From a virus: a stretch of 64,000 nucleotides of DNA. The translations under genes were made by a program, and so were the position numbers. The stretch is from the IMG/VR virus record IMGVR_UViG_3300027365_000010, positions 1-64,000 of that record, one strand, 5' to 3'. This document shows, piece by piece, positions 33,312 through 40,808 of the stretch (within the stretch, counting starts at the first letter, position 1; each line of letters starts with the position of its first letter). The notes beneath the pieces were generated by a model that saw only the letters and a list, made by a program, of their open reading frames with translations, ran no database searches and had not been told where the DNA came from.

Positions 33312-35522
33312 TTAAAGCTCGCACTGTCTTCCCGAACATGCTTGCGCAGCCATTGTATCAACTTCGGTATATACCTGTGATTTTTTAGCGTTTATTAGAT
33401 CTGGGATTTTATCATTTTGTATGATAGTCATCCATCTGGAATTATTATAGCTATCTTTCAGATAATTACATATAGTTTTAAGACAACCATTGAAGTGACG
33501 GTCTGCTTGTTGTTTTATATTTTCAACACAGAGGTACTTTATGTATGAGATATTTTCTATATCCTCACCCCATCCTAGTACAGTATCACACGCTTTCCAT
33601 AAATCGTTGTCAAATACTCTAAGAGCAAAGTCAATCTGAGGCTTCATGAAATCAGGTTCATATCCGTAAAAGTCTAGAATATCCTGCGCTTCGAATACCT
33701 CAGTAAAAGGCGCTTGTGCGTATGCTTTGTCGCCCATCTCTGATAGTAATGAGACGCCTGTAAACCATTGTCTATTTTGGAATATAAACTCTTCCACTTC
33801 ATCCCAATCATCAACTGAGATAGTATTTGATACGTTATGACGTTGTGTGGGATCTACACACAACTCAACATTAGTACCCTCTTCTACCCAATAGCGCTGT
33901 GCTTCTAATACGTATTCGAGCTGCTTAACACCCATGACATCTTTTTTATAGATAGATCCTTCTGGGCTTATAATAGGGAAGCTTACAACCTTATCAGTCT
34001 TATTATTAGACCAAACGCTGTCTTGTACCATCTCTGGATTAGCATCAACAATTTCTTTCAAAATATCGCTTTGTTCATTCATTTGGACATTACGGAAATA
34101 CATAGGTGCATGTTCAGCATGTATTCCTGACGCACTACCTAGTATGGTACTCGTATTACCAGAAGGTTTAGTGCATGTGGTTCTTGATGCGACATTTATA
34201 CCAATAATTTCAGCAACAATTCTATTCCACTTTTTAACTTCATGCGCACCTTCAATCATATTGTCTTTATTGAAAAGTATATCAGGGTTATTCATCCACC
34301 CAGTTATTGAAACACCTAAAAGTGCTTCTCTTTCAACAATTCTCTTTGATTCTTCAGTCAAATATGTGAAGTCTGTATACCCAGCCTGTAGTGTTCCTAA
34401 AATACTTGCCGCTTTTGCCGCTTTCAATAAATCATCTTTTGAACGACATAACGCACCATTAATTTCAGTGAGATTACACATAGAAAAACCACTGTTCCCT
34501 GTAACTAAGTCATAAGAACGTAAGCCAATCTCACAACATGGGTTCATAAGCTGTTCATAGTCATCAACAAATACGAATCCGGGCTCACCAACCTGCTTCA
34601 CATTTTGGATAATTTCTTTCCACTCATATCTGGTGATCTCATCTCGTTTAATAACGACACTATTGTTTGATCGTCCACGTTGTGGGTTAGTCACAAACCA
34701 ATCGCCAGTCTTAGCAGTTAACATTTCCTCATCGTCTTTTGAAAATAAACAAATTGTAGCGCTTCTTCGTACACCACCTGAGAGTACTGCATCACTCATG
34801 TACATCACAAAATCATAAGCAACTATAGGTCTGATTTTAGTTATTAATTGCTTCGACAGTTCACCTTCCAAAAGGCTTTCACAATGCTCAATACTATTTT
34901 TAAGACCATCTGGTCCCGGTGCTTTAAATCCTCCTGATATAAATGCACCTTTAGGACGAATCTGACTATAATCAAATTCTACTTTATAACCAGAGTATTC
35001 AGGGAACGGTGCATCTTCCGTAACATATGACGATATCAGGACACCAAACGCATCACTCCAACCTTCAATGGAATCTGGTATAGTAAACGTCTTTGTTTTG
35101 TTGTGACGCTTTTTAATAGCCGGTAATTTACCTACATGATGCTTCTGTACAGAAAATCCGACACCCGCTCCACATAAAAGCATAAACATTGTCTCTTGAA
35201 AAAAACGTGGTCTATCACAATATGAAGCCGAACAGTTATACAGTCGAGTTGGATGTTTGATTAGTTGCTCCCCACCAAACTGCAACGCTCTCTGGGAACC
35301 AACTATCTTTTTATTTAAATAATAATCTTCAACAAAGTCTATCATTTTAGATAGCTTGTCTGTCATCTTATTTTTATAGTATTCACGATGCATGTCCATC
35401 ACACGATATACCGCGTCTTCCCATGTTTCGCTTCGGTCTTTATCATTTTGCCATCGTGAATAGTCCATATAGAATTTAGAGTCCGCCATTAATTTTTTGT
35501 AGTCTAAGTGCATGTTTTTCAT
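33312..35522 (-). CDS. nrdJ: Class II (adenosylcobalamin-dependent) ribonucleoside-triphosphate reductase
   Basis: 736 residues, matching the 739-residue monomeric L. leichmannii RTPR class. Cys97 (LYNCSAS) and a partner Cys form the redox pair, NPCCE at 327-331 supplies the thiyl Cys329 and Glu331, and CSGRQCEL at the C-terminus carries the CxxxxC shuttle (Cys729, Cys734). It reduces NTPs to dNTPs using B12 and no oxygen, so it needs no separate NrdB subunit. The gene is complete, with no intein. It is monocistronic and ends at a hairpin. Confidence 0.9.
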   Translation of the reverse strand: MKNMHLDYKKLMADSKFYMDYSRWQNDKDRSETWEDAVYRVMDMHREYYKNKMTDKLSKMIDFVEDYYLNKKIVGSQRALQFGGEQLIKHPTRLYNCSASYCDRPRFFQETMFMLLCGAGVGFSVQKHHVGKLPAIKKRHNKTKTFTIPDSIEGWSDAFGVLISSYVTEDAPFPEYSGYKVEFDYSQIRPKGAFISGGFKAPGPDGLKNSIEHCESLLEGELSKQLITKIRPIVAYDFVMYMSDAVLSGGVRRSATICLFSKDDEEMLTAKTGDWFVTNPQRGRSNNSVVIKRDEITRYEWKEIIQNVKQVGEPGFVFVDDYEQLMNPCCEIGLRSYDLVTGNSGFSMCNLTEINGALCRSKDDLLKAAKAASILGTLQAGYTDFTYLTEESKRIVEREALLGVSITGWMNNPDILFNKDNMIEGAHEVKKWNRIVAEIIGINVASRTTCTKPSGNTSTILGSASGIHAEHAPMYFRNVQMNEQSDILKEIVDANPEMVQDSVWSNNKTDKVVSFPIISPEGSIYKKDVMGVKQLEYVLEAQRYWVEEGTNVELCVDPTQRHNVSNTISVDDWDEVEEFIFQNRQWFTGVSLLSEMGDKAYAQAPFTEVFEAQDILDFYGYEPDFMKPQIDFALRVFDNDLWKACDTVLGWGEDIENISYIKYLCVENIKQQADRHFNGCLKTICNYLKDSYNNSRWMTIIQNDKIPDLINAKKSQVYTEVDTMAAQACSGRQCEL

Positions 35523-35677
35523 AGATATAGCCCTGTATTATTCATATGTAAATTGTGTATGTAGTTGTTTTTAAAAGAAAAATTATTCCCCATCTGTTTT
35601 GGTTATTCGAAAAAATACATTTATAAGGAATGTTCTGGATTAATATTTAGGAAGACTTGAGCTTGTTAATATGCACA

Positions 35678-35685
35678 TATAAATA
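35678..35685 (+). promoter_or_regulatory. T4-type late promoter (TATAAATA), distal
   Basis: Exact octamer; the first of two in tandem before the gp14-like gene. Confidence 0.7.
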
Positions 35686-35706
35686 ACTAGTTGATTTATC
35701 TATAAC

Positions 35707-35714
35707 TATAAATA
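35707..35714 (+). promoter_or_regulatory. T4-type late promoter (TATAAATA), proximal
   Basis: Exact octamer 29 bases after the first and 27 bases before the gp14-like start. Tandem late promoters suggest high expression. Confidence 0.75.
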
Positions 35715-35740
35715 AATACAAGAAAAGAAGGATGTTGGTA

Positions 35741-36757
35741 ATGCCGAAGATGAAATTATGGCGTAATAATAGAACAAATGATTTTAAATTTCAGGACAAC
35801 ATAATACGTGAGTTTTTTGAAATATCAGGTACCCAAGTTTACGTACATCGATACGTTGGCGTAATAGATGATGATGGGAATGTGAATGAGGATATAAAGA
35901 TCCAAGATCTGCTATTTATGGAATCACGTGACCGTAAATATGACAAAGACGTGATCGAAATGTGGGGCATATACCAAGTCTCTGATAATGACTTTGAACT
36001 TTCCCAGTTTGGCTTTTTTATGTCTGATACTCTATATCTAGACTTTCATCTCAATAGCATGGCATCTAAATTAGGACGCAAGCTTTCTGCTGGCGATGTG
36101 ATCGAACTCACACATCTACGTGACGATCTCGTAGAGGGCGAAGAGGGTGCAGTAAATGCGTTCTACGTCATTGAAGAAGGTCGTCGTTCGGCTGAAGGAT
36201 ATGGTCCCACATGGTTACCTCATGTATGGCGGGTAAGAATAAAGAAAATATTTGATAGCCGTGAATACAGTGATGTTCTAGAAAATATACAGGAAGAATC
36301 GGATAACGATGGTCTTTTAGATATTATTTCAAACCACAATCAAGCGACTAATGCAAACATATCTGCCGTTACAGAAGCCGAAGAAGAAGTTCCGTATAAC
36401 GACTATGTAGATGACTATATCTATCGTCCAGAATTAGACGGTGCTGAAGAAATGGATGATACCATTGATTTAGAAAGTGTTCCTAAACGAACATCATTTC
36501 CTGTAGATGCTGAAGAAGGCGACTATGTGATACGTATAGATTATAAACCGGCACAGATATTTGTGTTTCGTGAGGACCGCTGGGAACTAGTAGATCAGAA
36601 ATATTACCGCAATTGGTCTCCGGGTCATGAACATCATAAATCCTTTATTGAGAATGATAAAACATTTAATGATGGTGATCGTGGCGAGCGCCAAGAAGAA
36701 ACATACATTAGCAATCCAATTAATCCAATCGTAGACAATGATGATAACAATGAATAA
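35741..36757 (+). CDS. Neck protein (T4 gp14-like)
   Basis: 338 residues from ATG 35741, which has AAGGATG upstream at good spacing (an ATG at 35732 sits directly on the Shine-Dalgarno). The region IREFFEISGTQVYVHR, FGFFMSDTLYLDF, GRKLSAGDVIELT and NAFYVIEEG follows the plan of T4 gp14 (G-x-x-Y-x-x-R, S-K-F-G, D-E, G-R-K-P-K-E-G-D-L-I-Y). It seats at the head-tail junction. The C-terminal 130 residues are acidic and probably flexible. Confidence 0.65.
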   Translation: MPKMKLWRNNRTNDFKFQDNIIREFFEISGTQVYVHRYVGVIDDDGNVNEDIKIQDLLFMESRDRKYDKDVIEMWGIYQVSDNDFELSQFGFFMSDTLYLDFHLNSMASKLGRKLSAGDVIELTHLRDDLVEGEEGAVNAFYVIEEGRRSAEGYGPTWLPHVWRVRIKKIFDSREYSDVLENIQEESDNDGLLDIISNHNQATNANISAVTEAEEEVPYNDYVDDYIYRPELDGAEEMDDTIDLESVPKRTSFPVDAEEGDYVIRIDYKPAQIFVFREDRWELVDQKYYRNWSPGHEHHKSFIENDKTFNDGDRGERQEETYISNPINPIVDNDDNNE

Positions 36758-37565
36758 AACAATAAACGAGAAACTTATACAAACTCCACCAAAGACTCCT
36801 AATGAAGGTCAGGTAATTGTAATGGCTGGATCTGCGGGTTCTGGTAAAAACTTTTCAATTGATAATTTCACCGATATAGGTAATAAATTCAAAGTTTTGG
36901 ATATTGACGATTTACAACATCTTGTGGTAAAGAGCAAGGTTATATTCAAACGCTTCAGAGAATTTTTAGAAAAGATAGACTCGCCTTTCGCTGACTACAC
37001 TGACAGCGACTTACGTGATCCGAGTATTTTCCGCGATAGTGAATTTGTGGATACTATCTATGATTTTCTCACGGTGAATAATATACCAAGAAGTCGTTTA
37101 GACGTTTTCTTACGTACAAATAAAAAAAGTGAGAGATTACCAAATGTCGTTATCAATACAACTTTCGGTAACGTAGACAATGTAAAAAAGAAACTGCAAG
37201 TTTTGATGGATCATGGTTATAAGAAAGAAAATATAAACCTACTCTGGATATTAACTACCAAAGAAGAATCTATGATGCGAAACCTATCTAGAGAAAGAAC
37301 TGTTAAAGGGGATTATCTAGAAAAGAACTATGCCGAAACAGTACGTAATATGAAAGAGATTATTTCAAAACAGTCCGGTCTATTAAACACATATATCGAT
37401 GGTAAGATATGGGCCGTCTTTAATACGTCATTGTTAACAAGGTTTCACGATAATAGTAAGCTTGTTAAAGATTTCACTTATGTAACATTAAAAGACGAAA
37501 ACGGATGGAACAAAAGTGAAATCGAAAAGCTTAATCGTTGGATTTCAGGAATCGGACGGAGCTGA
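36750..37565 (+). CDS. P-loop kinase-like protein (zeta-toxin type)
   Basis: 271 residues from ATG 36750, overlapping the gp14-like stop. VIVMAGSAGSGKNFSID contains a Walker A loop (GSAGSGKN) near residue 27-35, and LPNVVINTTFGNVD resembles the Walker-B-like region of zeta-type kinases. Target unknown; a nucleotide-sugar or nucleotide kinase is possible. N-terminal MNKTINEKL also fits a capsid-tag (I-N-E), so packaging is a weak alternative. It overlaps the convergent thymidine kinase gene by 35 bases. Confidence 0.55.
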   Translation: MNKTINEKLIQTPPKTPNEGQVIVMAGSAGSGKNFSIDNFTDIGNKFKVLDIDDLQHLVVKSKVIFKRFREFLEKIDSPFADYTDSDLRDPSIFRDSEFVDTIYDFLTVNNIPRSRLDVFLRTNKKSERLPNVVINTTFGNVDNVKKKLQVLMDHGYKKENINLLWILTTKEESMMRNLSRERTVKGDYLEKNYAETVRNMKEIISKQSGLLNTYIDGKIWAVFNTSLLTRFHDNSKLVKDFTYVTLKDENGWNKSEIEKLNRWISGIGRS

Positions 37566-38133
37566 GTGTCTTCCAATGTCTCCGGCATACGGAGACATAC
37601 TTATCCTCAGATCCAATTTCAACCTGATTGCCATCCCTAACTACATTGTACTCAGAATCGTATCTTAAAATATGTGTCGCCTTAGACATACAGAAGCATA
37701 GTTGCTTAATTTCCTCTAATTTATCAGCATGTTGGAATAATTCACAACTACCTTCAAATAAGTTCCCAAAGCAATCAGTGCGTAACCCATAACATACTAC
37801 TGGGATATCCATAAAATCTACAATATCCGTAAGCTGTCTAATATTGTATTTGCTCAGAAACTGGGCTTCATCTACCACAATACATGAGGGTTCATACTCA
37901 ATGCTATTTAAAATATCCTGAATGGACTGGTCTTTAGCGTATGGTATCGCTTCTTGTTTAATACCCAATCGTGATTCTATGAAATACGAACCGTCCTCAT
38001 ATGAACGCATATCTAAACTCGATGTAAGCAAAAGCGTCTTATTATCGAATACACTGTAGTTATGCGCAAGTTGTAGTAGATGCGTACTCTTTCCTGCGTT
38101 CATTACTGAGTATACAAACTTTAGCTTTGCCAT
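37531..38133 (-). CDS. tdk: Thymidine kinase (type II)
   Basis: 200 residues. SVMNAGKSTHLLQ is the P-loop, SCIVVDEAQFL the Walker B / catalytic-Glu segment, CYGLRTDCFG the substrate loop, and Cys pairs LCFC...SVCRRHW would bind zinc. Phosphorylates thymidine (and deoxyuridine) to feed dTTP synthesis. It overlaps the dCMP deaminase gene by 13 bases. Confidence 0.85.
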   Translation of the reverse strand: MAKLKFVYSVMNAGKSTHLLQLAHNYSVFDNKTLLLTSSLDMRSYEDGSYFIESRLGIKQEAIPYAKDQSIQDILNSIEYEPSCIVVDEAQFLSKYNIRQLTDIVDFMDIPVVCYGLRTDCFGNLFEGSCELFQHADKLEEIKQLCFCMSKATHILRYDSEYNVVRDGNQVEIGSEDKYVSVCRRHWKTLSSVRFLKSND

Positions 38134-38606
38134 TGTTTTACTAAATCCATGAAAATTTCAATCTTATCATGATTGTTAAGAATATAGATTTCATAGTCCA
38201 TATTCAAACGCTTGATCTCATCCATGCTATCATCTAAGTTCCAACGCTTTTGAAATTCTTCATCATCACCCACAATAAACCGTACTTCTTTGATACCGTT
38301 CTGGCTTAATCTGTTGATACATGGAACACAAGGTGGATGTGTAATATATGCTACAGAACCTCGTACATTCTCAGTGCTGTTATAGATAGCATTTTCTTCA
38401 GCATGTATTGTCCTTGGATACTTTTTAGAACGGTCTTCTAGGAACTCTCTCGCATCGTCAGACTCTCTTGAAAAACCATTATATCCAAGTCCAACTGGGA
38501 CATTGAGATCATTAACCAGTACACAACCCACCTTTGTAGATGGGTCTTTTGAAAATGAGGAATAATATAATGCTAACCCTACAAACCTACGTTCCCATTG
38601 ATTCAT
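38121..38606 (-). CDS. dCMP deaminase
   Basis: 161 residues. HAEENAIYN (zinc ligand His and catalytic Glu) and HPPCVPCINRL (the CxxC zinc pair) are the deaminase core; GYNGFSRESDD matches the substrate-side loop of dCMP deaminases. Converts dCMP to dUMP for thymidylate synthesis. Part of an operon with thymidine kinase. Confidence 0.85.
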   Translation of the reverse strand: MNQWERRFVGLALYYSSFSKDPSTKVGCVLVNDLNVPVGLGYNGFSRESDDAREFLEDRSKKYPRTIHAEENAIYNSTENVRGSVAYITHPPCVPCINRLSQNGIKEVRFIVGDDEEFQKRWNLDDSMDEIKRLNMDYEIYILNNHDKIEIFMDLVKQWQS

Positions 38607-39466
38607 GTTTTATCCTTTAATTTAACTCGTTTCAAAATAGTTTGTTTAACATTATCATAGACCTGATGTTTGTCAATGGTTCCCGAAATAGTGACATCTT
38701 CGCCTTCGTCAAGGCTCCAAGTATTCCCTGAATAAAATGTCACAATGAGATTTCCGCCTTCATCAATAAACTTGTAGAGATATTTCAACCCAAACCGGCC
38801 ATCGATTGGGGTTTTACCCATAACATGAACCTTCGTAACCAGTTTATCCCCTACTATTCCTACATATTCAGAGTTATCATAAGGTGATTCTGGGTATCCA
38901 TTTTCTTGAACATAGTAATACAACGAGTTAATGCACATTAGGGTGATGTTAGTTGGGTACTGATATGGGCAATCAGGGTTTTTACTCAAAATATATTTAA
39001 TATACTGTGGATCAATTTCCATCACTTCTGAAAATTCTTTGGAATGATATTTTCCAAATGTGAATTTGTTACTTTGAAAATGATCTTCAAAAATAATTAC
39101 ATTTTCTTCGATGATCCGATTACGTTCTTCCTCTTGACGAATTTCAGCTTGTTTAGCTTCCTCTTCCCGCTTCGCTTTGTCTTGTGCAATTTCTTCAGCG
39201 TTACGACGCTCAATCTCATTAAGCAAAACATCTGCATTGGTAGTGGACACAAACTCAATGCCATGTTTGGATGCATAATCAACAGCCTTTTCGATAGCAG
39301 CTTCCTTATTAGTTGAAAGGTTTTTTACATAAAATGTATCCATATTGGTTTTCTGCATTCCATTTTTTGCAGTAACAACTTCTTTATGGATAACCCACAG
39401 GGTGTACATGGATTTCTTCTCACCATAGGAGATAAAAGCAGAACGTTCATTCATATCCATCAGCAT
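38603..39466 (-). CDS. Protein with a central exonuclease-X-C-like motif
   Basis: 287 residues from the ATG at 39466, spaced correctly from AAGGTGG. A coiled, Glu-rich helix (about 95-120) precedes KFTFGKYHSKEFSEVMEIDPQYIKYIL, which resembles the short FGK(Y/H)xGKxxxEVxxxDPxYLxW motif found at the C-terminus of ExoX-type nucleases and other DNA-repair proteins. The beta-rich C-terminal part could be an OB-like nucleic-acid domain. Possible single-stranded DNA processing factor; tentative. Confidence 0.55.
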   Translation of the reverse strand: MLMDMNERSAFISYGEKKSMYTLWVIHKEVVTAKNGMQKTNMDTFYVKNLSTNKEAAIEKAVDYASKHGIEFVSTTNADVLLNEIERRNAEEIAQDKAKREEEAKQAEIRQEEERNRIIEENVIIFEDHFQSNKFTFGKYHSKEFSEVMEIDPQYIKYILSKNPDCPYQYPTNITLMCINSLYYYVQENGYPESPYDNSEYVGIVGDKLVTKVHVMGKTPIDGRFGLKYLYKFIDEGGNLIVTFYSGNTWSLDEGEDVTISGTIDKHQVYDNVKQTILKRVKLKDKT

Positions 39467-39499
39467 AATATACCCCACCTTTCAATTTATGATGTTCAC

Positions 39500-39528
39500 A
39501 TTATAACAAATGATGGATTCAAATACAA
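39500..39528 (-). promoter_or_regulatory. Sigma-70 type promoter
   Basis: Minus strand TTGTAT, 17-base spacer, TATAAT, before the nucleotide-metabolism operon. Confidence 0.6.
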
Positions 39529-39557
39529 AAAAATCTCACCATATGGTGAGATTTTTT
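39528..39557. terminator. Bidirectional terminator
   Basis: A perfect 30-base palindrome (AAAAAATCTCACCAT and its complement) with T6 on both strands. It separates the leftward nucleotide operon from the genes at 39.6-40.7 kb. Confidence 0.85.
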
Positions 39558-39638
39558 CAAAGAGTAGTTTCAGTGTCGGTTTTGTTCAGCCAATTGAAGT
39601 ATTAGAAGGATGACACTACATAGCTCTTTTAAACTTAT

Positions 39639-40019
39639 TTATACCCGTGAGAATAGATACTTAAGCTTTAGACGTTTAATACGATGAAGGAACTCGTCAA
39701 TATCGTTACTATCGTTATCTTTATAACCAATCAGGAATACTTGATCCTTCATTTCATCTTCACTTTCAGCATTATGTTTGATGATATCAGACACACGTCG
39801 ATATCCACTAACATAGGTATCCCAGTCTTTTTCCATAGTCCCAAGTGTCTTTTTAGCGGCAATGGAAATTCTCTGTATGTGTTGTTTCGAATAGAACCGA
39901 ACTTCAATTACACCATCCCATCTATCACGGAACATCTTCTCTCGACTAAGACGCATTTTTACAACGTTGCCATCTTCGTCATATTCGATTTCATGTTCTA
40001 GATTTTTATCATCAGCCAT
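39639..40019 (-). CDS. Hypothetical protein
   Basis: 126 residues, acidic N-terminus and a basic C-terminus (RIKRLKLKYLFSRV). It begins eight bases inside the end of the exported-protein gene upstream. Not recognised. Confidence 0.55.
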   Translation of the reverse strand: MADDKNLEHEIEYDEDGNVVKMRLSREKMFRDRWDGVIEVRFYSKQHIQRISIAAKKTLGTMEKDWDTYVSGYRRVSDIIKHNAESEDEMKDQVFLIGYKDNDSNDIDEFLHRIKRLKLKYLFSRV

Positions 40020-40353
40020 TGTTCACCTCGTCATTAATCATAGTCATACATTCTTTAAAGAATATACCAGACTGTTTTTCAATACTCAAGTCTTTATTTG
40101 CGTATACACTACTTACCATTTTTTTATAAAAATCGTAAACTTCTTGAGTATTTGCATAGCTACCTACAAATGATAATACTTTACCTTTTGGATAGTAATG
40201 GCGCAATCTATGTATTTCTAGAAATATTTCATCTGAAATAAGAGTACAACTAATAAACTTTTTGTTAAACTCTTCCTTCCCAGCTTCTGGTATTTGCGAG
40301 GGATATGCATTAAAACTAAAGAAGAATAGTGCAGCTATTAAGAAATATTTCAT
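40012..40353 (-). CDS. Small exported protein
   Basis: 113 residues. MKYFLIAALFFFSFNAYPSQ is a signal peptide with a plausible cleavage after AYPS or nearby. The mature part is about 94 charged residues with two Cys that might pair in the periplasm. Unknown function; candidates are envelope interference or superinfection exclusion. Confidence 0.6.
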   Translation of the reverse strand: MKYFLIAALFFFSFNAYPSQIPEAGKEEFNKKFISCTLISDEIFLEIHRLRHYYPKGKVLSFVGSYANTQEVYDFYKKMVSSVYANKDLSIEKQSGIFFKECMTMINDEVNNG

Positions 40354-40361
40354 AATATTGA

Positions 40362-40382
40362 AACGGGGCGTATCACCCCGTT
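40362..40382. terminator. Hairpin after the basic RNA-binding-like gene
   Basis: AACGGGG / CCCCGTT with a seven-base loop, located just past the stop of the 40.4 kb gene, without a strong T-run. Confidence 0.5.
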
Positions 40383-40391
40383 CTCCCCTAT

Positions 40392-40700
40392 TTACTTACC
40401 TTGATTTTCAAGAGTTACGAGTTTGATTTGCATGAAATCTTCTGGGAAGAAATTGGTTGTATAGAAGATAGCATGCTTCTTTGTAACACTGTTGTACACG
40501 CCAAACGTTTCCAGTGTTCCAGTTTTCTTGCTCTTATGGAAGCATTTATAGACTCGACTGTTATCAGCATGGAGGTTGATAAAGTCCAGTGCTTCTAGGA
40601 CCAGCGAATCCAGCGGCATACGATTTTCGTTTTGTTGACGAAAGCCGCGCTGATTACGTGGGTTGCGTTGACGGTTACGATTTTGATTTTGTTGTGTCAT
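40392..40700 (-). CDS. Small protein with an Arg/Asn/Gln-rich N-terminus
   Basis: 102 residues. The first 28 residues are almost all Q, N, R, P and G (QQNQNRNRQRNPRNQRG), an RNA-binding-type disordered tail, followed by a compact alpha/beta domain (SRVYKCFHKSKKTGTLETFGV). The domain is not recognised. It has its own promoter. Confidence 0.55.
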   Translation of the reverse strand: MTQQNQNRNRQRNPRNQRGFRQQNENRMPLDSLVLEALDFINLHADNSRVYKCFHKSKKTGTLETFGVYNSVTKKHAIFYTTNFFPEDFMQIKLVTLENQGK

Positions 40701-40764
40701 AAAAAATCCTCAATAGGAGTTAGTTAGTTTTAGTTTACTTAGATCGCTCATCGATCTGTTACCT

Positions 40765-40792
40765 AGAATACCATTTTCAGAATCTTTGTCAA
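40765..40792 (-). promoter_or_regulatory. Sigma-70 type promoter
   Basis: Minus strand TTGACA, 16-base spacer, TATTCT, ahead of the 40.4 kb gene. Confidence 0.6.
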
Positions 40793-40808
40793 CACATCAA
40801 AATAAAAT

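Noticed and set aside
33312-35522. A split or intein-interrupted ribonucleotide reductase, as known for some phage nrd genes
   Set aside because: The protein has the family's full length and all key Cys; there is no intein block A or His-Asn end in it.
39386-39613. A 75-codon plus-strand frame over the terminator at 39.5 kb
   Set aside because: It passes through a perfect terminator palindrome, overlaps the opposite gene and has no ribosome site.
39636-39643. An exact TATAAATA on the minus strand over the stop of the 39.6 kb gene
   Set aside because: It would have to read through the strong terminator at 39528-39557 before the next gene, so it is probably chance.
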